A stretch of 64,000 nt of DNA from Cohnella fermenti (GTDB lineage Bacteria > Bacillota > Bacilli > Paenibacillales > Paenibacillaceae): the NCBI RefSeq assembly GCF_004801405.1, contig NZ_SSOB01000003.1, forward strand, positions 1 through 64,000, written 5' to 3'. The notes under the pieces were generated by a model. It had not been told where the DNA came from. It searched no databases and saw only the letters and a list, made by a program, of their open reading frames with translations. Positions within the stretch are counted from its first letter, which is position 1. The number at the start of each line of letters is the position of its first letter. A program made the position numbers and the translations under genes. Positions 1 through 8,788 of the stretch are shown in pieces.

Positions 1-132
1 GGGCTGCGGTACGGGTTCGGCTACGCCCTCCACCCGGTCACCTACTGGAAATTCACTTCGTTCCTTTTCAGTCGTCCGGATCAACTGGAAAAAGAACAAA
101 ATGATCTTACAAGTACGATTATACGAGGAGGG
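1..132 (+). other. Left-edge sequence upstream of helD, possible end of a truncated gene
   Basis: Frame 1 is open from the first base and runs without a stop into the helD frame. Its translation begins with an aromatic-rich stretch (LRYGFGYALHPVTYWKF) that reads like protein. It may be the 3' part of an upstream gene cut by the window edge; if so that gene has no stop before helD in this frame. Frame 3 stops at 102-104. A purine-rich GAGGAGGG at about 123-130 lies only two bases from the ATG at 133, too close for a good ribosome site. Nothing more can be assigned. Confidence 0.25.
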
Positions 133-237
133 ATGCGGGCGGCCCGCTCGTTCCGGACGGCGGCTTCCGGATGGCGGCTCCGGGCGGTCGCTCCGATTGG
201 AATCTTCCGGACGGGAGCTTGCACTCTTCCCGGGAGC

Positions 238-2721
238 ATGATAAAACAAAGGGATATTGATGTTCGCAAGCAGGAAGGGCGTGAAGCGGTGGATAAGGAG
301 GAAGCCATCCGGGCGGAGGAGAAGGCGCGGCTGGTCGAAGTGCTCGGGGTGATCGACAGGCGTCTGCGCAAGGAGCTGTCCGTGCTCGGGAACCGGAGGG
401 GAGATGTCGTCGGCATCCGGCAGGAGTTCTTCGACGATGTGAGCTTCAACTTCTCCGACGCGACGGAGCTCGGGGAGACGTGGAGCAGCATCGTGCAGCA
501 GGCGGAGCTGCTGGCGGAGCGGGAGCGCAGCCATCGCGTCGCTTCGACGTCGGTGGAACGGCTCGCGTGGCAGCATGACAACCCGTACTTCGCGAGGATC
601 GACTTCGTGGAGGAGAGCGAAGGCGCGGAAGGAGCGAGCGGCGGCGGAACGGCCGCTGCGGGCAAGGTCGAGAGCATCTATATCGGCCGCTCCTCGCTGA
701 TCGGCGAGGACGGGGAGACTTTCTATATATACGATTGGCGGGCGCCGGTATCGAGCTTGTTCTATGACGGCGAGCCGGGACCCGTCAGCTACGAGACGCC
801 GGGCGGCATGGCCTCCGGGACGATGACGCTGAAGCGTCAGTTCGTTATTCGCGGAGGCGTTCTTAAGCATGTCTTCGATACCGACGAGACGATCGGCGAC
901 GATATTCTGCAGGCGGTGCTCTCCGAGCGGTCGGATACGTCGATGAAGAGCATCGTCGCGACGATTCAGAAGGAGCAGAACCGCATCATCCGCGACGAGA
1001 AGCACAAGCTGCTCGTTGTCCAGGGGGCGGCCGGCAGCGGCAAGACGTCGGCGGCGCTGCAGCGGGTCGCCTACCTGCTCTACCGATACCGGGAGACGCT
1101 GACGCCCGAGCAGGTCATTCTGTTCTCGCCGAACCCGGTGTTCAAGGGCTACGTCTCGCGGGTGCTTCCCGATCTCGGAGAGGCGAACATGAGGCAGATG
1201 ACGTTCCGCGAGCTGATCGAAGCGAGGCTCGGCCGCCGCTGGGAGGTCGAGGATCTGTTCGCGCAGACGGAGGAGCTGGCCGCGACGAGCGGAACGGCCG
1301 AGGGAGAATCGCGCGAGGCGGCGGCACGCTACAAGGGCTCGGAGCACTTCTTCGCGACGGCGGGGAACTATCTCGAGCGGCTCAAGAAGTCCGGCGTGCG
1401 CTTCCGACCGCTCCGCTTCCGGGGAGAGACGATCGTCTCCGCGGAGGAGATGGCGGCGAGGTATTACGGCGAGCTCGGGCACGAGGACTTCGGCGAACGC
1501 CTGATCAAGCTGAGGAGATGGCTGAACGGGCGGCTGAACGGCTGGATCGAGAGCCAGATCGGCGAAGCGTGGCTGGAGGAAGCGGCGGAGCTGGCGAGCG
1601 AGGAGGACATTCAGCGGACCTATGTTCAATTGCGGCGCGAAGGCGGCTTCCACGACGAGGCGTTCGACGACGAGGACCGCATGACCGAGCTGCTGCTGCG
1701 CCGGGTGGCCGAGAACTCCATTGGCCCGCTGCGCAAGGCGGTGAAGGGCTTCCGCTTCATGGACCCGATGGCGACCTACCGCGAGCTGTTCCGCAGCCGG
1801 ACGCTGTTCACGGCTTGCGCGCCGGACGGCAAGCTGCCTCCGAGGTACGAATGGATGGTGCTGCGGGCCGACGAGACGCTGGGCAGGAAAATAATCGACC
1901 ACGAGGACGCGACCCCGCTGCTGTTCATCATGGAGGCGCTCGAAGGCTTCCGCAAGGTGGAAGGCGACGTGAAGCATCTGTTCGTCGATGAGGCCCAGGA
2001 TTATTCGCCGTTCCAGGCCGCGTTCCTGCGCCGGCGGTTCCCGCATGCGCGCCTGACGGTGCTCGGCGACTTCAACCAGGCGATCTACGCCCAGGCGGAA
2101 GAGAGCGGCGGCTTCGGCGGCTGGACGCGTCTCGTCGCGGAGGAAGACACCGCCGTCTGGCGGCTGACGACGAGCTATCGTTCGACGCGGCCGATCGTGG
2201 AATTCTCGAAGCGGATTCTAAGGCCCGAGGACGCGGAGGGCATCTCCGCGTTCAACCGCGACGGCGAGGAGCCAAGCGTCCGGAGCTGCCGGGACAATCG
2301 CGAGCTGGCGGAGCAGGTCGCGGCGAAGGCGGAGGAGCTGCTCGCCGCGGGCTATGCGACGATCGGCGTAATCGCGAAGACGGCGGCGGAATGCGGCGAT
2401 GCCAGCGCCTTGATCAAGGAGCGGCTGCCGGATAAGACGCCGGTGACGCTCGTGACCGGAGGATCGGCGAAGCTGCCTCCGGGCGTCTCGATTCTGCCTT
2501 CCTATCTGTCGAAGGGAATCGAGTTCGATGCGGTGCTTGTGTGGGACGCTTCGGCCGCCCGCTACGGGCGGGAGCAGGACCGCAAGCTGCTCTATACGGT
2601 GTGCACGAGGGCGCTGCACGTGCTCAACGTTTATTGCGTCGGAGAACGTTCGCCGCTATTTGGATCGGATCAGAACGGATCGGATCAGAAGGGATTGGAT
2701 CGGGAGGTGGAGACGAGATGA
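238..2721 (+). CDS. helD: HelD-type UvrD-family helicase (RNA polymerase recycling ATPase)
   Basis: This is a superfamily 1 UvrD/Rep-like ATPase of the HelD type. Known HelD proteins bind RNA polymerase and dissociate stalled or post-termination complexes. With the ATG at 238 it has 827 residues, a little longer than the roughly 770 of Bacillus HelD. Walker A (GAAGSGKT) lies near residue 262, the Walker B/DEAQ motif (VDEAQDYSPFQ) near 583, a motif IV-like TTSYRSTRPI near 643, and the C-terminal helicase motif (LLYTVCTRA) near 785. The N-terminal 200 residues are acidic and helical, as expected for the clamp arm. The start is uncertain: the frame is open further upstream, ATG 238 has GGGAG only one base away, and GTG 289 has AGGAAGG at a better distance. 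The last codons come from a 15-bp tandem repeat, and the stop overlaps the recQ start (ATGA), implying coupling. Confidence 0.88.
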   Translation: MIKQRDIDVRKQEGREAVDKEEAIRAEEKARLVEVLGVIDRRLRKELSVLGNRRGDVVGIRQEFFDDVSFNFSDATELGETWSSIVQQAELLAERERSHRVASTSVERLAWQHDNPYFARIDFVEESEGAEGASGGGTAAAGKVESIYIGRSSLIGEDGETFYIYDWRAPVSSLFYDGEPGPVSYETPGGMASGTMTLKRQFVIRGGVLKHVFDTDETIGDDILQAVLSERSDTSMKSIVATIQKEQNRIIRDEKHKLLVVQGAAGSGKTSAALQRVAYLLYRYRETLTPEQVILFSPNPVFKGYVSRVLPDLGEANMRQMTFRELIEARLGRRWEVEDLFAQTEELAATSGTAEGESREAAARYKGSEHFFATAGNYLERLKKSGVRFRPLRFRGETIVSAEEMAARYYGELGHEDFGERLIKLRRWLNGRLNGWIESQIGEAWLEEAAELASEEDIQRTYVQLRREGGFHDEAFDDEDRMTELLLRRVAENSIGPLRKAVKGFRFMDPMATYRELFRSRTLFTACAPDGKLPPRYEWMVLRADETLGRKIIDHEDATPLLFIMEALEGFRKVEGDVKHLFVDEAQDYSPFQAAFLRRRFPHARLTVLGDFNQAIYAQAEESGGFGGWTRLVAEEDTAVWRLTTSYRSTRPIVEFSKRILRPEDAEGISAFNRDGEEPSVRSCRDNRELAEQVAAKAEELLAAGYATIGVIAKTAAECGDASALIKERLPDKTPVTLVTGGSAKLPPGVSILPSYLSKGIEFDAVLVWDASAARYGREQDRKLLYTVCTRALHVLNVYCVGERSPLFGSDQNGSDQKGLDREVETR
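2662..2706 (+). repeat. 15-bp tandem microduplication at the helD 3' end
   Basis: Three consecutive 15-bp units (GGATCGGATCAGAAC, GGATCGGATCAGAAG, then a degenerate third). They add the in-frame pentads GSDQN, GSDQK and GLDRE to the HelD C terminus. The third unit supplies part of the GGGAGGTGG ribosome site of recQ. Confidence 0.8.
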
Positions 2722-4577
2722 GTGAGACGAGTGCCGAAGCTTATTCGAGTTCGAACCGGATGGACGACGCCAGGCGCGCGCTGCGGCGCTTCTTCGGCTA
2801 CGACTCGTTCCGGAAGGGACAGGAGACAATTATCCAGGCGCTGCTGGAAGGAAGGGACGCTCTTGGCATCATGCCGACCGGGGCGGGCAAGTCGATCTGC
2901 TACCAGCTCCCGGCCGTTCTGCTGCCGGGCATTACGCTTGTCGTGTCGCCGCTGATCTCCCTGATGAAGGATCAGGTCGACGCGCTGACCGAGACGGGCA
3001 TTCCGGCGACTTACATCAACAGCTCGTTGTCGGCGCGCGAGACGAGCCAGCGGCTGCGCGGCATCGAGGACGGGCGCTACAAGCTCGTCTACCTCGCTCC
3101 CGAGCGGCTCGAATCGGAGCGGTTCCTCGAGCTGCTCGGCCGCATCGAGGTGCCGCTTGTCGCCGTTGACGAAGCCCACTGCGTCTCGCAGTGGGGGCAC
3201 GACTTCCGCCCGAGCTACATGGGCATCGTGCGCATTCTGCCTTACCTGGGGCGCCGGCCGATCATGGCGGCGTTCACGGCGACGGCGACCGATGTCGTCA
3301 AGGAGGACATCCTCGTCCGGCTGCGCCTGCAAGCGCCCGTCCGCGTGACGACCGGCTATGCGCGGGACAACCTGGCGCTGTCGGTCGTCCGCAACGCGGA
3401 CAAGCGCGACTTCCTCGCAAGGTACGTCCGCGAGCGCTCCGGGCAGTCCGGCATCGTCTACGCGGCAACCCGCCGGGAGGTCGAGGCGTGCCAGCAGCAT
3501 CTGGCCGGCCTCGGTCTGCGCGTCGGCAAGTACCACGCCGGGCTGACGGAAGAGGAGCGGTCCGACGTCCAGGACGCTTTCCTGAAGGACGACCTGCAGA
3601 TCATCGTCGCGACGAACGCGTTCGGGATGGGCATCGACAAGTCCAACGTCCGTTATGTCGTGCACTACAACATGCCGAAGAACCTGGAAGCCTATTACCA
3701 GGAAGCGGGCCGGGCGGGCCGGGACGGCGAGCCGGGGGAATGCGTGCTGCTCTATTCCGCGGCGGACACGGTGACGCAGAAGTTCTTCATCGAGCAGAGC
3801 GAAGCGGACGAGGAGCGCAAGCGCAACGACTATCGGCTGCTTAACGACATGGTCGAATACGCGAACACGTCGGATTGCCTGCAGCGAAGCATTGTGCGCT
3901 ACTTCGGCGAAGAGGGTGGAGAGCCGTGCGGACGCTGCGGCAATTGCACCGACACGAGAGAGCTTCGCGACATGACCGAGGAGGCCAAAATCATTTTCTC
4001 CTGCGTTGCGCGCATGCGCCAGCGCTTCGGGGTGACGCTGACGGCCAAGGTGCTGCGGGGGGCGAACGATGCGAAGGTGCGGCAGTTCGGCTTCGACACG
4101 CTGACGGTGTACGGCATGATGAAGACGACCTCGGAGAAGGAGCTTGTTCGCTTGATCCACGAGCTGATCGCGGACGGCTACCTGAAGCTGACGGACAGCC
4201 AGTACCCGGTCGTGCAGCTTGCGGAACGGGCGCGCGGCGTTCTCGAAGGCACGGAGCGCGTGATGAGCCGCGTGGAGCGGATCGAGGAAGCGGCGAGAAG
4301 CCGCTCCCGCTACGGCTCCGGCGGCCGCGGCGACCAATACGGACCCTACGACGAGGTGCTGTTCGAGCGTCTGCGCGAGCTGCGCAAGAAGCTGGCAGGA
4401 CGGGAAGGCGTTCCTCCTTTTATTATTTTCAACGATGCGACCTTGCGAGAGATGTGTCAGCAGCTTCCGGATTCCGAGGCTAAGATGCGCGGCGTGAAGG
4501 GGATCGGGGAGGCGAAGTATGCGAAGTACGGCACGGAATTCCTCGAGGCCATCCTCGACTACAAGAAAGAAGGCTGA
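2718..4577 (+). CDS. recQ: ATP-dependent DNA helicase RecQ
   Basis: RecQ-family 3'-5' DNA helicase acting in recombination and repair of stalled forks; 619 residues, close to the usual length. Visible motifs: Walker A MPTGAGKS near residue 51, DEAH box (VDEAHCVSQWGHDFRPSY) near 150, motif III AFTATAT near 195, GMGIDK near 302, and the arginine-finger motif VI QEAGRAGRDG near 328. A zinc-binding cysteine cluster (C near 386, then CGRCGNC near 405), a winged helix (about 420-510) and a C-terminal HRDC domain (about 543-615) follow in the standard order. The start ATG 2718 is fixed by GGGAGGTGG seven bases upstream and by the 4-base overlap with helD. It is three bases from the downstream peptidase gene, so helD-recQ-peptidase look like one transcript. 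Confidence 0.96.
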   Translation: MSETSAEAYSSSNRMDDARRALRRFFGYDSFRKGQETIIQALLEGRDALGIMPTGAGKSICYQLPAVLLPGITLVVSPLISLMKDQVDALTETGIPATYINSSLSARETSQRLRGIEDGRYKLVYLAPERLESERFLELLGRIEVPLVAVDEAHCVSQWGHDFRPSYMGIVRILPYLGRRPIMAAFTATATDVVKEDILVRLRLQAPVRVTTGYARDNLALSVVRNADKRDFLARYVRERSGQSGIVYAATRREVEACQQHLAGLGLRVGKYHAGLTEEERSDVQDAFLKDDLQIIVATNAFGMGIDKSNVRYVVHYNMPKNLEAYYQEAGRAGRDGEPGECVLLYSAADTVTQKFFIEQSEADEERKRNDYRLLNDMVEYANTSDCLQRSIVRYFGEEGGEPCGRCGNCTDTRELRDMTEEAKIIFSCVARMRQRFGVTLTAKVLRGANDAKVRQFGFDTLTVYGMMKTTSEKELVRLIHELIADGYLKLTDSQYPVVQLAERARGVLEGTERVMSRVERIEEAARSRSRYGSGGRGDQYGPYDEVLFERLRELRKKLAGREGVPPFIIFNDATLREMCQQLPDSEAKMRGVKGIGEAKYAKYGTEFLEAILDYKKEG

Positions 4578-4580
4578 GCG

Positions 4581-5687
4581 ATGAGCGAGATCTACCGCCT
4601 GAGAAGGCAGCGGGTAATCCACCACCTGAAGGAGAACGGGATCGAGGCGGCGCTGGTGACGTCCCCGTCGATGGTCTACTACGCGACCGGCTTCCGCTCG
4701 GACCCGCACGAACGGTTCCTCGCGCTTCTGCTCGACGCCCGCTCGGACGAGGAGACGTTGTTCGCGCCGGAGCTGGACGCGGGGGCGGCGGGCGAGATGA
4801 GCACGGTAGCGGCTATCGTCCCGATCGGCGATACGGAGAACCCGTACGAGAAGCTGAAGGCGCGGCTGGGCCCGTCCGTCTCGGGGCTGGCGATCGAGAA
4901 GAACCACGTCACGGTCGACAAGGCGGAGCGTCTCCAGGCCGCGATGGCGGGCGTGAGGCTTCACAACCTGACGCCGCTGCTGGAAGGGATGCGAATGCGC
5001 AAAACGCGCGAGGAGATCGAGAAGGTGCGGCTCGCCGTCGAGACGGTCGAGAAGGTCATGAACCATGCGCTGACCCACGCGGTTGTCGGGATGACCGAGC
5101 TCGAACTGACCGGCGAATTGGAATTCCAGATGAAGCGCCTCGGCGCCGAGAAGCCGTCGTTCGAGACGATTGTTCTGACCGGCCGCCGCTCTGCGCTGCC
5201 GCACGGCGTTCCGGGCGATGCCAAGCTCGCGGAGAACGACTTCCTGCTGATCGACATGGGCGTCGTTCAGCAGGGCTACTGCTCGGACATCACCCGCACG
5301 TTCATCATGGGCGAAGGGACGGCGGAGCAGGAGGCGATCTATGAGGCCGTCCGCGCCGCCAATCTGCGGGGCATCGGAGCGGCCAAGGCGGGCCGTCCGC
5401 TCTCCGCCGTCGACAAGGCGGCGCGGGACGAGATCGTCTCGCGGGGGTACGGCCCGTACTTCACCCATCGCGTCGGCCACGGCTTCGGGATGGACATCCA
5501 CGAGTACCCTTCCCTGCACGGAAGCAACCCGGACCCGATCCAGCCGGGCTTGCTGTTCACGGTCGAGCCGGGCATCTACGTGCCGGAGATCGGCGGCGTC
5601 CGCATCGAGGACGACCTGTACATCCGCGAGGACGGCACCGCCGAGGTGATCACCTCGTTCACGAAGCATCTGATTCGGCTGGGGTGA
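4581..5687 (+). CDS. M24-family Xaa-Pro peptidase (aminopeptidase P/prolidase type)
   Basis: Cytoplasmic dimetal peptidase of the M24B family; members cleave Xaa-Pro dipeptides or N-terminal Xaa-Pro bonds. Length 368 residues is typical of Bacillus YqhT-like proteins. The N-terminal creatinase-like domain (1-130) is followed by the pita-bread fold with the metal ligands in order: LLIDMG and SDITRTF (two Asp near 223 and 234), the HRVGHGFGMD histidine near 298, VEPG (Glu near 329) and GVRIED (Glu near 342). The ATG is four bases after the recQ stop, with GAAGG just upstream. Prolidase versus aminopeptidase P specificity cannot be read from the sequence. A proline dehydrogenase gene lies nearby on the other strand, but the two are convergent, so a joint role in proline use is only a guess. 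Confidence 0.92.
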   Translation: MSEIYRLRRQRVIHHLKENGIEAALVTSPSMVYYATGFRSDPHERFLALLLDARSDEETLFAPELDAGAAGEMSTVAAIVPIGDTENPYEKLKARLGPSVSGLAIEKNHVTVDKAERLQAAMAGVRLHNLTPLLEGMRMRKTREEIEKVRLAVETVEKVMNHALTHAVVGMTELELTGELEFQMKRLGAEKPSFETIVLTGRRSALPHGVPGDAKLAENDFLLIDMGVVQQGYCSDITRTFIMGEGTAEQEAIYEAVRAANLRGIGAAKAGRPLSAVDKAARDEIVSRGYGPYFTHRVGHGFGMDIHEYPSLHGSNPDPIQPGLLFTVEPGIYVPEIGGVRIEDDLYIREDGTAEVITSFTKHLIRLG

Positions 5688-5689
5688 TT

Positions 5690-5711
5690 GGATTTCGCAT
5701 AGCGAGAATCC
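5690..5711 (+). terminator. Imperfect hairpin after the M24 peptidase gene
   Basis: GGATTTCGC and GCGAGAATCC pair across an ATA loop with one bulged G, three bases after the stop codon. There is no U-tract, so termination here is uncertain. Confidence 0.4.
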
Positions 5712-5829
5712 GATAGCAACGGGTCAGCCCATTCTGAATCGTGCGGGAGGGGGGAGCGGGCATCTCGCCGGACTCGTATGCGGCCATCCGCAGTGATGAA
5801 AAGCCAACTGCGGAGAGGCAGGAGGAGCG

Positions 5830-6035
5830 GAAAACCCGCCTATCGACTGTTCGTTCCACTTGCCATCCCGCCCGGCATCGCTTCCCACTCCCCAGGCGTC
5901 TATTCCCTCTGGCGGCATTAGGTCTCTTCTCCCTTTCGTTCAGGATAAGGAGGTGCAAGGGAATGGGCTGTCCTAAGACCCAAGGGCATGATCGGCAAGC
6001 GGAGGTTCCTGATCCAAGGGGAGAAGAGGCATAAG
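5830..6035 (-). repeat. Dispersed inverted-repeat element, copy A
   Basis: First of three copies of an intergenic element (others near 8789-9005 and 27375-27945). Its termini are inverted repeats: CATTAGGTCTCTTCTCCC at 5916 and GGGGAGAAGAGGCATAAG ending at 6035. In reverse complement its interior (TCAGGAACCTCCGCT, GCACCTCCTTATCCTGAACG) matches copy B almost base for base, and the similarity continues about 85 bp past the inner terminus. It carries no open frame of interest. It looks like a non-autonomous MITE-like or structural repeat. Confidence 0.75.
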
Positions 6036-6095
6036 CGCGCAGGAGGGGGATAGCGGCCTTGTCTTCACCAAAATATGGGAATTGTCTTGCGAGGA

Positions 6096-6154
6096 GGCGG
6101 AGAACGTGTTCCAAGCGGAATCGCTGCAACACAAGCCCGATGAGCATCTCCGCC
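6096..6154 (-). terminator. Long stem-loop between convergent genes, downstream of putB
   Basis: GGCGGAGA (6096-6103) pairs with TCTCCGCC (6147-6154), and an inner GTGTT/AACAC pair extends the structure. It sits immediately 3' of the putB stop on the minus strand. No clear U-tract follows, so a terminator role is inferred from position only. Confidence 0.4.
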
Positions 6155-6157
6155 ATC

Positions 6158-7081
6158 CTACCGGAACAGGTTCCGCAGCACAAGCCACAGGTTGGCCGGC
6201 TTCTCCGCGAGCCGTCGGGTGAAGTAGGGATACCAGTCTTGACCATACGGCACGTAGCAGCGAACGCGGTAGCCCTGTGCCGCCAGCTTCGCCTGCTCCT
6301 CCATGCGGAGGCCGTACAGCATCTGGAACTCGAACCGGCTCTTGTCGATGCCGGCCTGCTGCGCATGGGAGCGGACCGCGCGGAGGACCCGCTCGTCGTG
6401 CGAGCCGATGGCGACGAACGCCCCGGCGTCCAGATGAAGCCGAATCAGCTTGTTCAACTGATGGAGAACGTCCCCCGAATTCGGGAAGGCGATCTCCTTC
6501 TTCTCTTGGTAGGCCCCCTTGACGAGGCGCAGCGGGACGCCCTCCTCCAGCAGCCGTGCGGCGTCCGCCTCGCTGCGCCGAAGGTACGCTTGGAGCACTG
6601 TCGTCACGTTCGCATAGCCTTCCGCGCGCAGCCTTCGGACAAGCTCCAGCGTGGCGTCCGTGTACCTCGCGTCCTCCATGTCGAGGCAGACGGACGTGCC
6701 CGCCTTCCGCGCGCGCTCCGCGATGAGCCGGACGTTGCGGCAGCAGGCTTCCGCATCGAGCGCCAGCCCCATCTGCGTCGGCTTCACCGATACCGTCGAG
6801 TCCGCCCGCTGCAGCCGGACGCCTTCGAGCAGCCGCATGTACTCCTCGCGGCAGGCCGTCGCCTCGTCCAGGCTGCGCACCGACTCTCCCAGATGGTCGA
6901 GCGTCGCCGCGATGCCGAGCCGGTTCAGCCGCTGGACGACGAGCAAGGCGGCCGTTCGATCCCGCCCGGCGACGAACCGTTCAGCCAGCCGGGCGCCGTG
7001 CTGCGCGAGTCGTCTCGCGACCGTCCGGTTCGCGAAGAGAGCCCGCATTCCCCTCCGATAACCCTCGCTTCCCCATCCCAT
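6158..7081 (-). CDS. putB: Proline dehydrogenase
   Basis: Monofunctional FAD-dependent proline dehydrogenase (PutB/FadM type), oxidising proline to pyrroline-5-carboxylate and feeding electrons to the respiratory chain. Its 307 residues match the short Bacillus enzymes of about 300. Landmarks of the TIM barrel are present: STVSVKPTQMGL near residue 100, CLDMEDARYTD near 130, LRLVKGAYQEKKEI near 180, IGSHDERV near 225, FEFQMLYGLR near 250 and a C-terminal YVPYGQDWYPYFTRRLAE with the conserved Arg-Arg substrate-binding pair. The ATG at 7081 has a purine-rich upstream stretch (GGAGCGGGGGA). No pyrroline-5-carboxylate dehydrogenase gene lies nearby, so the pathway must be completed elsewhere. Confidence 0.93.
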   Translation of the reverse strand: MGWGSEGYRRGMRALFANRTVARRLAQHGARLAERFVAGRDRTAALLVVQRLNRLGIAATLDHLGESVRSLDEATACREEYMRLLEGVRLQRADSTVSVKPTQMGLALDAEACCRNVRLIAERARKAGTSVCLDMEDARYTDATLELVRRLRAEGYANVTTVLQAYLRRSEADAARLLEEGVPLRLVKGAYQEKKEIAFPNSGDVLHQLNKLIRLHLDAGAFVAIGSHDERVLRAVRSHAQQAGIDKSRFEFQMLYGLRMEEQAKLAAQGYRVRCYVPYGQDWYPYFTRRLAEKPANLWLVLRNLFR

Positions 7082-7219
7082 TCGTCCCCCGCTCCTTTTT
7101 GCCCCCGTGCTGCTTGGAATTTATCCCTAGTCTATTCTCGTGCCCCCCGATTCAGATTCGCCAAAAATGATATAATGAGTGGGTCATGCCATCTATGTTC
7201 AGAGAGGCGGTCTCATGCC

Positions 7220-8317
7220 ATGTTGTTCAATGAGGAACGGATCGGCCCGATCGTGGTCGGTTCGTACGAAGCGTCCGGCCGGGAAGGGGTCCACTTGATC
7301 GCCCTTGATGCCGGGACAGGAGAATTGAAGCGAATCGGCGGGGCAGCCGGTATCGAAAATCCTTCGTTCATCGCCATCCATCCAACGATGCCGAGAGTGT
7401 ACGCGGTGAGCGAGACCGATGACGGAGCCGTTGTCTCTTATGGGTATTCCGAGGAAGAGTCGGCGCTTGCGGAGCTGAATCGGCAGCCTTCGCGGGGGGA
7501 CGCGCCTTGCCACCTGAGTGTCGCCGCGTCGGGACGGTGGCTGCTCGCCGTCAATTACTCGAGCGGAAGCGTCTGCTTGTACCCGCTTGGCGAGGACGGA
7601 ACGATTGGTCCGCTGGCGGATCAGGCGGTTCATGAAGGAAGCGGCGTCAGGGCGGATCGGCAGGAGAAGGCGCACGCGCACTCGGTTTTCCCGATTCGTG
7701 GAACGGACGATTGGCTCGTCTGCGACCTCGGCACGGACGGGCTGTACGTGTATCGAATCGACGAAGCGGCGGGCAAGCTCGTGCTGCGCAGCCGCACGGA
7801 CACGGCGGCGGGAGCGGGACCCCGGCATACCGCTTGCCATCCGGCGCTGCCGATCGTGTATGTCGTCGAGGAGCTGAGCTGCGCGGTGTCCGCTTACGAA
7901 TACCGGGCCGAAGCCGGCGAACTGGTCCCGTTGCAGACGGTGTCTACGTTGCCGGACGGCTATGAGGGCGACAATACGTGCGCGGACATCCATCTGACGA
8001 AGAGCGGCTCCTATCTGTACGCGTCGAACCGGGGCGACGACAGCCTGGCGGTGCACCGCGTGCTGGCGGACGGGACGCTCGAGCCGCGCGGCCAAGTGCC
8101 TGCGGGAGGCCGGACGCCGCGCAGCTTCGCCGTCTACGGAGATCGCTGGCTGCTGTCCGCGCTGCAGGATTCGAACTCGGTCGTCTCCTTCCGACTCGGG
8201 GAGGACGGCATGCCGGCGCCGACGGGCTTCGCACTGGAGGTGCATAAGCCGGTATCGCTGGAGCTCGCTCCGGACGCCGATTCGGGCTCGGGCTCGAGCT
8301 CCGGCTCCGACGAGTAA
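7220..8317 (+). CDS. Lactonase family protein (6-phosphogluconolactonase-like beta-propeller)
   Basis: Seven-bladed beta-propeller of the lactonase family (PF10282), which includes cycloisomerase-2-like 6-phosphogluconolactonases such as Bacillus YkgB. From ATG 7220 it has 365 residues, the family's usual size. Characteristic strings are NPSFIAIHPTMPRVYAVSE near residue 50, GDAPCHLSVAASGRWLLAVNYSSG near 95, HAHSV near 150, GAGPRHTACHP near 195 and TCADIHLTKSGSYLYASNRG near 255. The His/Glu/Arg positions of the active face are therefore conserved. The start is supported by AGAGGCGG ten bases upstream; the frame is open further 5' but without a ribosome site. It ends in a Ser-Gly-rich tail (SGSGSSSGSDE) of low complexity. 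It stands alone between divergent putB and a repeat array. Confidence 0.85.
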   Translation: MLFNEERIGPIVVGSYEASGREGVHLIALDAGTGELKRIGGAAGIENPSFIAIHPTMPRVYAVSETDDGAVVSYGYSEEESALAELNRQPSRGDAPCHLSVAASGRWLLAVNYSSGSVCLYPLGEDGTIGPLADQAVHEGSGVRADRQEKAHAHSVFPIRGTDDWLVCDLGTDGLYVYRIDEAAGKLVLRSRTDTAAGAGPRHTACHPALPIVYVVEELSCAVSAYEYRAEAGELVPLQTVSTLPDGYEGDNTCADIHLTKSGSYLYASNRGDDSLAVHRVLADGTLEPRGQVPAGGRTPRSFAVYGDRWLLSALQDSNSVVSFRLGEDGMPAPTGFALEVHKPVSLELAPDADSGSGSSSGSDE

Positions 8318-8332
8318 TCGGGCGAGCGTTGC

Positions 8333-8629
8333 GTCGGAGGCGGTCGGTCGGCGATTGTGTGCGGTTTTTCGCCATAGAAATGGTCGTCGGAGGCTGTTGG
8401 TCGGCGATTGTGTGTGGTTTTTCGCATAGAAATGGTCGTTGGAGGCGTTTGGTCGGCGATTATATGCGGTTTTTCACATAGAAATGGTCGTCGGAGGCGT
8501 TTGGTCGGCGATTATATGCGGTTTTTCGTATAGAAATGGTCGTCGGAGGCGGTTGGTCGGCGATTGTGTGCGGTTTTTCGCATAGAAATGGTCGTCGGAG
8601 GGGGTTAGTCGGCGATTGTGTGCGGTTTA
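8333..8629 (+). repeat. 52-bp tandem repeat array T1 (about 5.7 units)
   Basis: Units begin at 8333, 8386, 8438, 8490, 8542 and 8594, a spacing of 53 then 52 bp, and differ at only a few positions. Each unit starts GTCGGAGGC, has GGTCGGCGATT in the middle and GTGTGCGGTTTTTCGCATAG towards the end. The TGCG...CGCA half-palindrome with a T-rich loop is the core shared with other arrays in this window. The array starts 15 bp after the lactonase stop. The whole unit is conserved, so there are no CRISPR-like spacers, and no open frame is maintained with credible composition. Confidence 0.95.
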
Positions 8630-8788
8630 ATACGAAAATAAAGTCCCGCTAATGGCGGTTTGGAGCTCATTTGGATAAAAATGTCCCACCAGCGTCTAGC
8701 ATCGGCTCGGCGCGGGCGGCATGTTGGTGAGTTGGCGAATCGATCCCCATATTATGGGTGTAGCGAGGGCGTTATCCCTTTTCTGAAC
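8630..8788. other. Non-coding spacer between repeat array T1 and element B
   Basis: About 160 bp with no credible gene. AAGTCCCGCTAATGG and ATGTCCCACC recur at 40-bp distance as a weak echo. Nothing further is recognisable. Confidence 0.4.

Noticed and set aside
2685-5669. A 994-codon open frame on the minus strand
   Set aside because: It is antisense to recQ and the peptidase, which have full domain sets. Its translation is Arg/Leu/Val/Asp-rich without any family motif, as expected for the antisense frame of GC-rich genes.
6059-7219. Longer N terminus for the lactonase
   Set aside because: It would be antisense to the whole of putB. ATG 7220 has a good ribosome site and gives the family length.
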